Shown: positions 18,094-26,451 of the stretch, one piece after another
Numbering within the stretch: position 1 is the stretch's first letter
How the letters are laid out: every line of letters begins with the position of its first letter
Source of the DNA: DUPH01 sp035449085
Lineage (GTDB): Bacteria > Verrucomicrobiota > Kiritimatiellia > RFP12 > UBA1067
Direction: 5' to 3'
DNA: 55,076 nt
Assembly: GCA_035449085.1 (NCBI GenBank)
Contig: DAOTKE010000003.1
Location: 1 to 55,076 of the forward strand
The notes under the pieces: model-generated
Databases searched by the model: none
What the model saw: only the letters and a program-made list of their open reading frames with translations
What the model was told of the DNA's origin: nothing
Position numbers and translations under genes: made by a program

Positions 18094-20934
18094 ATGAATA
18101 AGTTTTTGATCGTTTGCGCGGCTACGGCTGTGCTCACAGGATGCGCTTCACTGATGACCGGTTCGAACGGGACGAAGACCGTCGGGCTGCAGACTTGCCG
18201 CCTGGTTTCGCCCGCCAATATCACCAAGCCCGTCTTCAGTTGGAAGATGTCGTCGACGCGGCACGGCGCACAGCAGACGGCCTACCGGATCAAGGTTGGC
18301 ACGGCGGATGGGAGCAAACTCGGACAAGTCGTGTGGGACAGCCAGACCGTGACGAGCGACCGTTCGACCGGCATCGAATACGGCGGTCCGGTGCTGAAGA
18401 GCGCGACGAAATACGTATGGGAAGTTGCGGTGCGCGATGAGAAGGGCGCATGGCTCAAGCCCGTGCAGGGGACGTTCACCACGGGGCTTCTCGACGCGAA
18501 TGACTGGCGGGGTTCAGAATGGATCGCCATCCCGGGACAGGAGATCATCTCTTCCAATAACGTCCCCAAGAATGAGAGTTCTGTACCCGGCACGAGCTGC
18601 TTTGTAAAGGAACTCGATCTCGGCACAAATATCAAGGAAGCCTACTGGACCGTGACGGGACAGGGCGTTTTTGAAGCGTACGTGAACGGCGTGCGCGTCG
18701 GTGACGATTTTCTCAAGCCAGGCTTTACCCACGTCTTCAAGACGCGCCATGCGTTCACCTACGACGTGACCGACCTGCTCGGGAAAAAAGGCGGCAAGGA
18801 CGTGTTCTCAGCGATGGTTTCCGCCGGCTGGTGGCGCGACAAGATCGTCCACTACCGCGGCAAAGAGTCTGCGTTTCGTGCGCAGTTGATCGTCCGGTAC
18901 GCCGACGGCTCCGAAAAGCGTTTCGGGACGGACCGCACCTGGCTGGGCGCAATCGCCGGCCCTGTGAAGCGTGCCTCGATTTTCGAGGGCGAGGAGTATG
19001 ATGCTCGCATCTCGATGAACTGGACGCAAAAAGGTGGTTTCGACGCGTTCAAGGCGGTCAAGGCGATTGACGAGTTCAAGGGTGTGATCGTCCCGATGGA
19101 AGGCAGTCCCATCCGGCTGCGCGAAGACCTCGTGATGCAGCCGACGACCGCCTACGTCTGGCAAGGCGTTGAGGGCGCGGACGAAAAGACCAAATTCGGC
19201 AAGGTCAAGATCATCCGCTCGTACAGGCCTGGCGAGAAGATGACGCTTTCGCCGGGCGAAACGCTCGTCGTGGATTTCGGACAGAACGCCGCGGCCGTGC
19301 CGCGTTTCACAGCGACTGCTGCGGCGGGCACGACGATCACGATCCTGCCCGCCGAAATGCTGAATGATCAGGAAGGCCTGAAAAGCCGCGGCAACGACGG
19401 CCCGGAAGGCTCCGTCTATCGCGTGAACCTGCGCGGCATTCATAAAGAGGGTGCGCGGGCGGTCTACACGTTCGCCGGCATGGGCGCGGAAACCTACCTG
19501 CCGCGTTTCACCTTCTTCGGCTACCGCTATGTGTCGGTCACGGCGACCGACAAGGTGACCATCACCAAGCTGGAGTCCGTCCCCGTCACGTCGATCCCCA
19601 AAGAGCTGGAACTCGGCTGCATCACGACAGGCGAAAAGGATGTCAACCGCCTCATCTCCAATGTGAAGTGGGGGCAGTATTCGAATTATCTGTCCGTGCC
19701 GACGGACTGTCCGCAGCGCAACGAGCGCCTCGGCTGGACGGCCGACACGCAGGTCTTCACAGAGGCGGCCTCCTGCAATGCGGATGTCTACGGCTTCCTC
19801 TACAAGTGGATGCGCGACATGCGTGACAGTCAGCTCGACACCGGATCGTATCCCTCCGTCGCACCGGTGGCGCAGTACGGCAACGAGGGCGACCGCCTCG
19901 GCTGGGCAGATGCGGGCATCATTGTGCCCTATACGCTGTGGCGCCGCTTCGGCGATGCGTCGATCGTCAAGGCGAACTGGACATCGATGAAGCGGTATCT
20001 GGCGCGTCTCGCGGAAACGAAACACGCGACGCCGCCGGACAAGCGGCAGTACGCCGATTGGCTCTCCTATGAGAAATATCAGCCTTGCGGTGCTCCCTGG
20101 GGCAAAAACCCGCCGAAAGAGGCGTTCGAATATTGGAACTATCTGGGTGCCTGCTATTGGCTGTGGGACGCGCGGATGATGGCCGAGATGGCGGCGATGC
20201 TCGGCGAGAAGAATGACGAAAAATTCTTCCGCGACACGGCGGAAAAGGCGCTCGCGCACATCCGGAGCACGTATGTCGCGGAAGACGGACTGCTATCGAA
20301 GACATTCCGTGACTTGCAGACCGCATGCCTCTTCGCGCTCAAACTCGGCCTGCTGAAAGACGCCAAGGCTGTCGCTGAGACCAAGGCGATTCTGCTGCAA
20401 AACATCAAGGATCACGGTGACTGCCTGCAGACGGGCTTCTTGGGAACCTCGATCCTGATGGACACGCTGACCTACGATGTGGGTGCGCCGGAAGTCGCTT
20501 ACACACTCCTCCTGCAACGTAAAAATCCGAGCTGGCTCTACTCGGTCGATCAGGGTGCGACCACCATCTGGGAGCGATGGAACAGCTACGTGAAAGAGAC
20601 CGGATTTGGCCCGGTGGGAATGAACAGCTTCAACCACTACGCCTACGGCGCGGTGCTGGCGTGGATGTACGGCACGATGGCGGGCATCCGGGAAGATCCG
20701 GCGGCGCCGGGCTTCAAGCACTTCATCCTCGCGCCGATTCCTGACAAGCGCGTCGGGCACGTCTCCGCTGAATACGATTCCGCGTACGGCATCATCCGCT
20801 CGTCATGGGCGTACGACAAGGATGGTCGCTGGACATGGTCCTTCACAATCCCGGCCAACACCACGGCTACGGTGACCCTCCCCGGCGGCGAAACAAAAAC
20901 GTACGTGGCCGGCTCTTACAGGATCACACGCTGA
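18094..20934 (+). CDS. alpha-L-rhamnosidase lipoprotein, GH78 (second copy)
   Basis: From ATG 18094 (AAAGGG upstream) the 946-residue protein begins MNKFLIVCAATAVLTGCASL, a lipoprotein signal with lipobox LTGC, so it is probably membrane-anchored. GH78 hallmarks are FTTGLLDANDWRGSEWIA, the jelly-roll domain (AYWTVTGQGVFEAYVNG), the barrel motif TDCPQRNERLGWTADTQ (D538, E544, D551) and TTIWERWNSY. It ends in the C-terminal sandwich (YGIIRSSWAYDKDGRWTWSF, IPANTTATVTLPGG). It is of the common DCPQR-D/N-ERLGW subtype, different from the HRERLGYGGD subtype of the GH78 at 1298, so the two are not recent duplicates and may take different substrates. It is followed by a strong terminator. Confidence 0.94.
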   Translation: MNKFLIVCAATAVLTGCASLMTGSNGTKTVGLQTCRLVSPANITKPVFSWKMSSTRHGAQQTAYRIKVGTADGSKLGQVVWDSQTVTSDRSTGIEYGGPVLKSATKYVWEVAVRDEKGAWLKPVQGTFTTGLLDANDWRGSEWIAIPGQEIISSNNVPKNESSVPGTSCFVKELDLGTNIKEAYWTVTGQGVFEAYVNGVRVGDDFLKPGFTHVFKTRHAFTYDVTDLLGKKGGKDVFSAMVSAGWWRDKIVHYRGKESAFRAQLIVRYADGSEKRFGTDRTWLGAIAGPVKRASIFEGEEYDARISMNWTQKGGFDAFKAVKAIDEFKGVIVPMEGSPIRLREDLVMQPTTAYVWQGVEGADEKTKFGKVKIIRSYRPGEKMTLSPGETLVVDFGQNAAAVPRFTATAAAGTTITILPAEMLNDQEGLKSRGNDGPEGSVYRVNLRGIHKEGARAVYTFAGMGAETYLPRFTFFGYRYVSVTATDKVTITKLESVPVTSIPKELELGCITTGEKDVNRLISNVKWGQYSNYLSVPTDCPQRNERLGWTADTQVFTEAASCNADVYGFLYKWMRDMRDSQLDTGSYPSVAPVAQYGNEGDRLGWADAGIIVPYTLWRRFGDASIVKANWTSMKRYLARLAETKHATPPDKRQYADWLSYEKYQPCGAPWGKNPPKEAFEYWNYLGACYWLWDARMMAEMAAMLGEKNDEKFFRDTAEKALAHIRSTYVAEDGLLSKTFRDLQTACLFALKLGLLKDAKAVAETKAILLQNIKDHGDCLQTGFLGTSILMDTLTYDVGAPEVAYTLLLQRKNPSWLYSVDQGATTIWERWNSYVKETGFGPVGMNSFNHYAYGAVLAWMYGTMAGIREDPAAPGFKHFILAPIPDKRVGHVSAEYDSAYGIIRSSWAYDKDGRWTWSFTIPANTTATVTLPGGETKTYVAGSYRITR

Positions 20935-20975
20935 CGCGTGCCCGTCGGGCGCGGAACGTCCGGCACACAGCAATG

Positions 20976-21005
20976 AAGGCGACCGAACGGTCGCCTTATA
21001 TTTTA
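20976..21005 (+). terminator. rho-independent terminator after GH78
   Basis: A perfect 10-bp stem AAGGCGACCG / CGGTCGCCTT (20976-20985 and 20988-20997) with a two-base loop is followed by ATATTTT. It lies 41 bp after the GH78 stop and ends just before the convergent dppF-like gene. Confidence 0.8.
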
Positions 21006-21011
21006 CAGTTT

Positions 21012-21857
21012 TCAACGTCCTCCGCCTGGCTCGCCTTTCACACCCCGCAAAACAGGATCCGGAGATCCGTCCGCGCGCCCCTGCAAGGCGCGGCCGACGT
21101 CCGGCACGGCCTCCAACAGTGTGCGCGTGTAGGCGTGGCGGGGGGCGTCGAACACCTCGGCGGCCATGCCGCTCTCGACGAACACGCCGTCGTGCATCAC
21201 GGCCACCCGGTCGCAGATGTTGCGGACGACGGCGAGGTCGTGCGAGATGAGGATGATGGAAAGCCCGAGGCGTTGCTGCAGGGAGCGTACGAGATTGAGG
21301 ATGCGGGCCTGCACCGAGACGTCGAGCGCGCTGACCGGCTCGTCCGCGATAATCAGGCGCGGTTCGAGCGCCAGGCAGCGCGCGAAACTGACGCGCTGGC
21401 ACTGGCCGCCGCTGATTTCGCGCGGGAAAGCGTCCAGCACCGTAGCGGGCAGCCCCACCAGTTCCAGCAGCTCGTCGATGCGCTGCGGAATCTCCGCCGT
21501 CGGCCGCATGCGGTGCACACGCAGGACTTCATGCAGTGCCTGCCGCACCGTCATGCGCGGATTGAGCGAGCCGGGCGCATCTTGGAACACCATCTGCACC
21601 GCGCGCCGGTACTCTCGGAAGCCGCGAGGCGAGAGGCGGTCAACCGCCCGGCCTTCGAACGCGAGCGTTCCGGCACTGGCCGGCTGCAGGCCGATCAGCG
21701 TGCGGGCGAGCGACGACTTGCCGCAGCCGCTTTCGCCGACGATGCCGAGCGATTCGCCGGCCGCGAGTTCGAACGAAACGCCACGTACGGCATGGATCGG
21801 CGGCTGGCCGGGAGAACGGTAAGTGACGTGCAAATCTTGGACGGTCAGGAGGGACAT
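21012..21857 (-). CDS. Dpp/Opp-type ABC transporter ATPase (DppF-like)
   Basis: Cytoplasmic ATPase that powers a peptide/oligosaccharide importer of the DppBCDF/OppBCDF class. The 281 residues carry Walker A GESGCGKSS, Q-loop VFQDAPGSLNPRMTV, signature SGGQCQR, Walker B LIIADEPVSALD and the switch His in ILISHDLAVV. The C-terminal HAYTRTLLEAVP is the oligopeptide-ATPase extension. It overlaps the upstream dppD-like gene by 13 bases. Members of this group in PVC bacteria also serve sugar importers, so the substrate is open. No permease or binding-protein gene is in this window. Confidence 0.88.
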   Translation of the reverse strand: MSLLTVQDLHVTYRSPGQPPIHAVRGVSFELAAGESLGIVGESGCGKSSLARTLIGLQPASAGTLAFEGRAVDRLSPRGFREYRRAVQMVFQDAPGSLNPRMTVRQALHEVLRVHRMRPTAEIPQRIDELLELVGLPATVLDAFPREISGGQCQRVSFARCLALEPRLIIADEPVSALDVSVQARILNLVRSLQQRLGLSIILISHDLAVVRNICDRVAVMHDGVFVESGMAAEVFDAPRHAYTRTLLEAVPDVGRALQGRADGSPDPVLRGVKGEPGGGR

Positions 21858-22816
21858 GGCTGTGTGTGCCAGCAGCGCGTACGGCGGCCGTCGGCGAGGT
21901 CTACAATGGGAGGTTGTTCAGCGTGGCAGCGCGCGTCGGCCATCGCGCAGCGCGGCGCAAAGGCACAGCCGGCGGGCCAGGCGTCCGGCGAGGGCACGGT
22001 TCCGGGGATGTCTTGCAGCGGGGCGTTACGCGGTGCGTCCAGCATCGGCACTGCGGCCAGCAGACCGCGTGTGTAGGGATGGCGCGGAGCCGACAGCACG
22101 CCGGTCACGGCGCCCGATTCCACCACGAGCCCCGCATACATCACATACACGCGCGCCATGCGGCCCGCGACCAGCCCGAGGTTATGGGTGATCAGCAGCA
22201 CCGCCATCCCGTCGGCGCCGGCCAGCGCGTCGATCAGGTCGAGCACCTGCCGCTGCGTGGTGACATCGAGCGCGGTGGTCGGTTCATCGGCAACCAACAG
22301 CTTGGGACGCGCGGCCAGCGCCATGGCGAGCATGACCCGCTGCTGCTGGCCGCCGCTGAGTTCGCACGGAAACGCGCGGGCCGCGCGGGCTGGATCCGGA
22401 AGCCCGGTCCGCGTGAGGAGCTCGATGCAGGCGGCGCGGCGCGCGGCACGCGGCAGATCGGGCAGGCACTCCGCGATCTGATCCTGTACGCGCATCACGG
22501 GATTGAGGCTGGCGGAGGGGTCTTGAAAGACATACGCGATGCCGCGACCACGTACGCAAGTCAGAGCTGCTGAATCGAGCGTCAGGGTGTCTGTGCCGTC
22601 GAACAGCACGCGCCCTTGCAGGCGGGCGCGGTCCGTGGGTGAGAGGCGCGTGAGCGAAAGGGCCGTGAGGCTTTTGCCGCAACCGCTTTCGCCGACCACG
22701 GCGACGCGCTCGCCGGCCTGGACGGTCAACGAGACATCGCGGACGGGCGTGGTCAGCGTTCCGTCGCGCCGAAACGTGACGGAAAGGTGATCGACTTGAA
22801 GCAAAGGCTGCGACAT
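21845..22816 (-). CDS. Dpp/Opp-type ABC transporter ATPase (DppD-like)
   Basis: Partner ATPase of the preceding gene, 324 residues from ATG 22816 (MSQPLLQVDHLSVTF); a TTG at 22861 would add 15 poorly conserved residues. Motifs are Walker A GESGCGKSL, Q-loop YVFQDPSASLNPVM, signature SGGQQQRVMLAMAL, Walker B LLVADEPTTALD and ITHNLGLV. The C-terminal HPYTRGLLAAVPMLD and the cysteine-bearing CAFAPRCAMADARCHAEQPP are the DppD/OppD C-terminal region, which can hold an Fe-S cluster in some members. Normally dppBC lies directly upstream; here the upstream sequence is a decayed GH2 fragment. Confidence 0.9.
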   Translation of the reverse strand: MSQPLLQVDHLSVTFRRDGTLTTPVRDVSLTVQAGERVAVVGESGCGKSLTALSLTRLSPTDRARLQGRVLFDGTDTLTLDSAALTCVRGRGIAYVFQDPSASLNPVMRVQDQIAECLPDLPRAARRAACIELLTRTGLPDPARAARAFPCELSGGQQQRVMLAMALAARPKLLVADEPTTALDVTTQRQVLDLIDALAGADGMAVLLITHNLGLVAGRMARVYVMYAGLVVESGAVTGVLSAPRHPYTRGLLAAVPMLDAPRNAPLQDIPGTVPSPDAWPAGCAFAPRCAMADARCHAEQPPIVDLADGRRTRCWHTQPCPS

Positions 22817-22997
22817 GGCGGGCAATAGTATAGCGGGTTGCCGCGCAGCACGGAATCGCAAATGCGGAAAGAGGGCGAAGAAGAAAAGGGAGGAAGGAGA
22901 GATCCGTTACTGGGAAAGCCCGGACGCCTCCCGTATGAACCGCACCCAACGGCGGCAAACCGTCGGGGCCACGTTCCGTTTCTGATCCGCGGCGGCG

Positions 22998-23129
22998 GTC
23001 GAGCGGACGCACGGCCGGGATGATCACATCGCCTAAATTATCGTCCAAAGTCCCGTTGTTCGCGTCCCATACCCCAACACTGGGATGGTTCCAGAGATCG
23101 CGCATCTACTCCGTGGATTGCCGGATCAT
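22998..23129 (-). pseudogene. glycoside hydrolase family 2 remnant with amber codon
   Basis: The minus strand reads MIRQSTE, a TAG, then MRDLWNHPSVGVWDANNGTL and DDNLGDVIIPAVRPLD. This closely resembles the GH2 barrel segment E-W-M-R-D-W-NHPS-V-x-x-W-D-A-x-NE-T around the acid/base region. TAG stands where the family has Trp (TGG), and the catalytic Asn-Glu is Asn-Gly here. Similarity stops on both sides. It is a dead scrap of a beta-galactosidase-like gene between the ATPase pair and the AraC gene. The rest of 22862-23359 shows nothing I recognise. Confidence 0.6.
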
Positions 23130-23446
23130 TCGGCGTTGTCATGTTTGCGCGAATAGTTCTTGTTCCCAAATGGGCTTACCGGGTGGAGACCAAAAAGCAA
23201 ACCGCCGCCGTAATCAGTGCCTTGCGCCGCCCGAAGCGGGTCGCTCCTAGCCGCGCTGACCGTTCACTTCATCGTCTTGGACTGCCATCCGTCCCGCATC
23301 CGATGCCCCCCCGCGAGGCGGGTTGACGCGCTCGCGGTACACCCCCTGGTGCACCGTGACGGTGTCCCCCGGCTGCGCCAGGATGGAATATACCCTATCA
23401 GCCCGGCGGATATTGCGGTCCGCGCATCCAGCGTGATTTTCAACTG

Positions 23447-24130
23447 GTGCTGCTTTACTCGGGTTCCTGCTGTGTCCGGCTTGACGGGCAACCGCGGGAA
23501 ATACGGGTCGGGCACGTCTATCTGTTCAAACCGCGGCACCGCGAACACTTTCTGTTCGATCCTCGCATCCCGACGCACCACTTCTGGTGTTCCATAACAC
23601 CCACCGGTCTGCCCCCCGCACTCCGCCATGCCCTGGGGACGACGCCGGATAAGGGGTACCTCCCATCGGAGTGTTTCAACCGTCTGATTTCAGCCGCCTT
23701 CCTGTTACGTACAGGTCAATCGCCGGCATCGCTGCAAGTGGCGAACACCCTGGCGCTCGCGCTTTTTTCTGAGTTCCTGAATCTCGCGGATCATGCGGCC
23801 CTGATGGTCCGCGATGACGCCTGCGTAACCCGGGCGCTCCGCCACATGGAGGATCACCTGGGGGAGACGGACTGCCTCGCCGGCGCGCAGCGCGCTGCGG
23901 GCTGCTCCGAAAACGCCTTGATCTACAAGTTCCGCACAGCGGTCGGCACCACGCCGGCGCGCCACCTCTGGCGGCTCCGCACGGAAAAAGGACTGGCCTT
24001 GCTGGCGGAGACCGGTCTGTCGGTGGACGAAATCGCCAATCAGTGCGGGTTCAAGAACCCGTTCCACTTTTCGCGCTGCGTCCGGCGCATGCAGGGCCAT
24101 CCTCCGCGCGAGATCCGCCGCCGCGCCTGA
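23447..24130 (+). CDS. AraC-family transcriptional regulator (5' end unresolved)
   Basis: Likely activator of the downstream sugar cluster. The N-terminal cupin-like sensing domain has YSGSCCVRLDGQPREIRVGH, and the C-terminal double helix-turn-helix spans about residues 120-225 with LSVDEIANQCGFKNPFHFSR, the AraC signature. The first usable start in frame is GTG 23447, but family-like sequence (GGYCGPRIQRDFQLV) continues upstream in the same frame back to a TGA at 23357-23359 with no ATG, GTG or TTG. Either a frameshift separates the true start, a rare start is used, or the gene is broken. It is 103 bp before the first gene of the cluster, same strand. Confidence 0.85.
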   Translation: MLLYSGSCCVRLDGQPREIRVGHVYLFKPRHREHFLFDPRIPTHHFWCSITPTGLPPALRHALGTTPDKGYLPSECFNRLISAAFLLRTGQSPASLQVANTLALALFSEFLNLADHAALMVRDDACVTRALRHMEDHLGETDCLAGAQRAAGCSENALIYKFRTAVGTTPARHLWRLRTEKGLALLAETGLSVDEIANQCGFKNPFHFSRCVRRMQGHPPREIRRRA

Positions 24131-24139
24131 TCCTGATCA

Positions 24140-24182
24140 TTGCGCAAAATGCAGTATGTTTTTTTCGCATTAGGCGGTATGC
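24140..24182 (+). promoter_or_regulatory. candidate AraC-type operator (two direct half-sites)
   Basis: Between the AraC gene and the isomerase cluster, TTGCGCAAAATGCAGTATG (24140-24158) is followed by the related TTCGCATTAGGCGGTATG (24164-24181). The shared GTATG ends are 23 bp apart, about two helical turns, as expected for two AraC monomers on one face. This is inference from spacing and position. No clear -35/-10 pair was identified. Confidence 0.3.
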
Positions 24183-24233
24183 GTTTCTGCCGGTTTGCTA
24201 TGCTACCGATAAATGAATGCGGGGAGAGCAACG

Positions 24234-25052
24234 ATGAACAGACGGTCTTTTCTGAAGGCAGGCGCCGCCGCCCTGGCGGGACTGGCTCTGAACGGACGCG
24301 GCGACACACCTGTCCGGCGTTTGAAAACGGGGGTTCAACTCTATTCGGTGCGCAAGCTGTGTGACAAGGATTTCCCGGGCACCCTGCGCGCGCTGAAGGC
24401 GATGGGTTACGAGGGCGTGCAGTGCGGCGGCTTTTTCGGACGCACCGCCAAAGAGCTGAACACGCTCTTCAAAGACCATGGCCTGGCGGCGGCCGGCATG
24501 CAGATGCAGGCCGACCGGATCATCAAGCCCGAGAACCTGGCGGCGTCGGTCGAGTTTGCCCGCGAACTGGGCGCACCTTACCTCTTCGTCCCGCACTTCG
24601 ACGCCAAGACGGCGGACGGCTGGAAGCGCTTTGCGGAGCAGATGTCGGAGGCCGCGCTCGCTTTCAAGACGGCCGGCATCCGCCTGGGCTACCACAATCA
24701 TCAGCACGAGTTCCGTGACCGGTTTGACGGCGTGTGCAAATGGGACATCCTCTATCAGAACGCCTCGCCGGACGTGTGCCAGCAGCTCGACCTCGGGCAC
24801 TGCATGCTGGCCGGGGAGTCGCCGGCCTTCTGGCTGAAGAAGTATCCGAACCGCAACCCCGCCGTGCATGTTAAAGCGGCCTCCAAAACCACCGGCGTGA
24901 TCGGGGCCGACGGTGTGGATTGGGAACCGACCTTCGCCGCCTGCGAGACGGACATCACGGAGTGGTATGTGGTCGAGGCCGAAGTGCGGCCCGACACGTT
25001 GGACGATGTGCGCGGCTGTCTCACGCATATGAAGAAACTGGGGAGGGCCTAG
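24234..25052 (+). CDS. Tat-exported sugar isomerase/epimerase-like TIM barrel
   Basis: From ATG 24234 (GGGGAGAG upstream) the 272-residue protein starts MNRRSFLKAGAAALAGLAL, a Tat signal. The body is an AP-endonuclease-2/xylose-isomerase-like barrel (PF01261): VQLYSVRKLC, MGYEGVQCGGFFG, YLFVPHFDAKT, LGYHNHQHEF (metal-binding His/Glu) and CQQLDLGHCMLAG. Exported proteins of this type are partners of Gfo/Idh enzymes in 3-keto-sugar chemistry, acting as isomerases, eliminases or hydratases on 3-keto-glycosides. It is the first gene of the cluster; one base separates it from the next gene. Exact reaction unknown. Confidence 0.87.
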   Translation: MNRRSFLKAGAAALAGLALNGRGDTPVRRLKTGVQLYSVRKLCDKDFPGTLRALKAMGYEGVQCGGFFGRTAKELNTLFKDHGLAAAGMQMQADRIIKPENLAASVEFARELGAPYLFVPHFDAKTADGWKRFAEQMSEAALAFKTAGIRLGYHNHQHEFRDRFDGVCKWDILYQNASPDVCQQLDLGHCMLAGESPAFWLKKYPNRNPAVHVKAASKTTGVIGADGVDWEPTFAACETDITEWYVVEAEVRPDTLDDVRGCLTHMKKLGRA

Positions 25053-25053
25053 C

Positions 25054-26451
25054 ATGAACCGTCGTCGTTTCCTGACCGCATCGGCACTCGGCGCCGTAGC
25101 CTATCTCAGCGGTTGCGCCACCACCCGCGGACCGCGGCCGATCGCGCCGAACAGCAAACTCAACCATGCCTGCATCGGTGTGGGCGGCATGGGCGGGGCG
25201 GACATCAGCAACATCAAGACCCACGCCAACACCCAAATCGTGGCGCTCTGCGATGTCGACCGCGATCGGCTCGCACAGGCGGCCAAAGCGTTTCCCGGCG
25301 CGCGCACCTACACCGACTGGCGAGAACTGCTGGCCAAGGAGGGCGACCGCATCGATTCGGTCAACGTCTCGGTGCCTGACCACAACCACACGATCATCGC
25401 GACCCACGCCATGCGCGCGGGCAAGCACGTCTACTGCCAGAAGCCGCTCTGCCATGAGATCGCGGAGTGCCGCCTGCTCAAGGAAACCGCCCGGCGCCAC
25501 GGCGTCGTCACGCAGCTCGGCGTGCAGTTCTCGGCGGGCGTGGGCGACCACATGGCCGTGGCGTATCACAGGGCTGGCGTGATCGGCGCGGTCGAGCACA
25601 TTTATCTCTTCTCCAACCGCAAAGGCATCTCGCGCATTCGGACGCTGCGGCCGTCAAAGGCTGATCCCGTTCCGGCTAATCTGGATTGGGATTTGTGGAT
25701 CGGCACCGCGCCGTTCCGCCCCTACGCGGAGAAAGTCTACCACCCGCTCATCTGGCGCATCTGGCAGGACTTCGGCTCCGGCTGGATCGGCGACATCGGC
25801 TGCCACCTGCACAGCTCCGTCTGGAAAGGCATCGGGCTGACCGCGCCGATTTCCGTCAAGGCCGAGGTGCAGGAGGAGTGGAAGCGCGACCCTGCCTGCT
25901 TCAAGGAGACCTGGCCTCAGGGCGCGCACATCACCTGGGTTTATCCCGGCATCCCGGCCAGTGACGGCAAGCCCATCACCGTGGAGTGGTTTGACGGCAT
26001 GACCGGCGAGGCCGCGCCCAACCTGCTGCCGCCGCCGGCGCTTCAGGCGCTGGCCAAAGAGGTCGGGTTGGAGCGGCTGCCCGACGAAGGCTCCGTGGTG
26101 GCCGGTTCGGAAGGCTGGCTGATCCTGCCCCACTCGGCTGGGCCGCGCCTCGTCTTCAAAAACCGGCAGGCCGCCAAACCGCCCAAACCGGTTCTGCCGA
26201 CCTGGCCCAACCACTATCATGAGTTTCTGGACGGCTGCGTCGAGGGCCGCCGCACGAGCGCCGATTTCGCGGCCGTCGCGCCGATGGTCGAGGCCGTGCT
26301 GCTTGGTAACGTCGCCGAGCGCGTGCCGGACACCCTGTTGAATTGGGACGCGCGCCGTATGCGCGTCACGAATTCGCCGGAGGCCACGCGCTTCCTGCGC
26401 CGCACTTACCGGACGGGCTGGGAACTTGAGGGACTGGAGTCGATTTCATGA
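25054..26451 (+). CDS. Tat-exported Gfo/Idh/MocA oxidoreductase (probable lipoprotein)
   Basis: 465 residues beginning MNRRRFLTASALGAVAYLSG followed by Cys: a twin-arginine motif and a lipobox (LSGC), so a Tat lipoprotein is likely. The nucleotide-binding domain shows HACIGVGGMGGADISN, LCDVDRDRL and the conserved Lys in YCQKPLCHEI (Gln replaces the usual Glu of EKP). The long C-terminal domain (IGDIGCHLHSSVWKGIGL) is of the large PVC/Bacteroidota class. It overlaps the next oxidoreductase gene as ATGA, so the two are translationally coupled and probably made in fixed ratio. Substrate unknown; sugar or glycoside C3 oxidation is plausible. Confidence 0.9.
   Translation: MNRRRFLTASALGAVAYLSGCATTRGPRPIAPNSKLNHACIGVGGMGGADISNIKTHANTQIVALCDVDRDRLAQAAKAFPGARTYTDWRELLAKEGDRIDSVNVSVPDHNHTIIATHAMRAGKHVYCQKPLCHEIAECRLLKETARRHGVVTQLGVQFSAGVGDHMAVAYHRAGVIGAVEHIYLFSNRKGISRIRTLRPSKADPVPANLDWDLWIGTAPFRPYAEKVYHPLIWRIWQDFGSGWIGDIGCHLHSSVWKGIGLTAPISVKAEVQEEWKRDPACFKETWPQGAHITWVYPGIPASDGKPITVEWFDGMTGEAAPNLLPPPALQALAKEVGLERLPDEGSVVAGSEGWLILPHSAGPRLVFKNRQAAKPPKPVLPTWPNHYHEFLDGCVEGRRTSADFAAVAPMVEAVLLGNVAERVPDTLLNWDARRMRVTNSPEATRFLRRTYRTGWELEGLESIS

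Noticed and set aside
18808..20259. 483-codon open frame opposite the second GH78
   Set aside because: Same reason: the plus strand is an unmistakable GH78 and the antisense translation is Arg-rich without family features.
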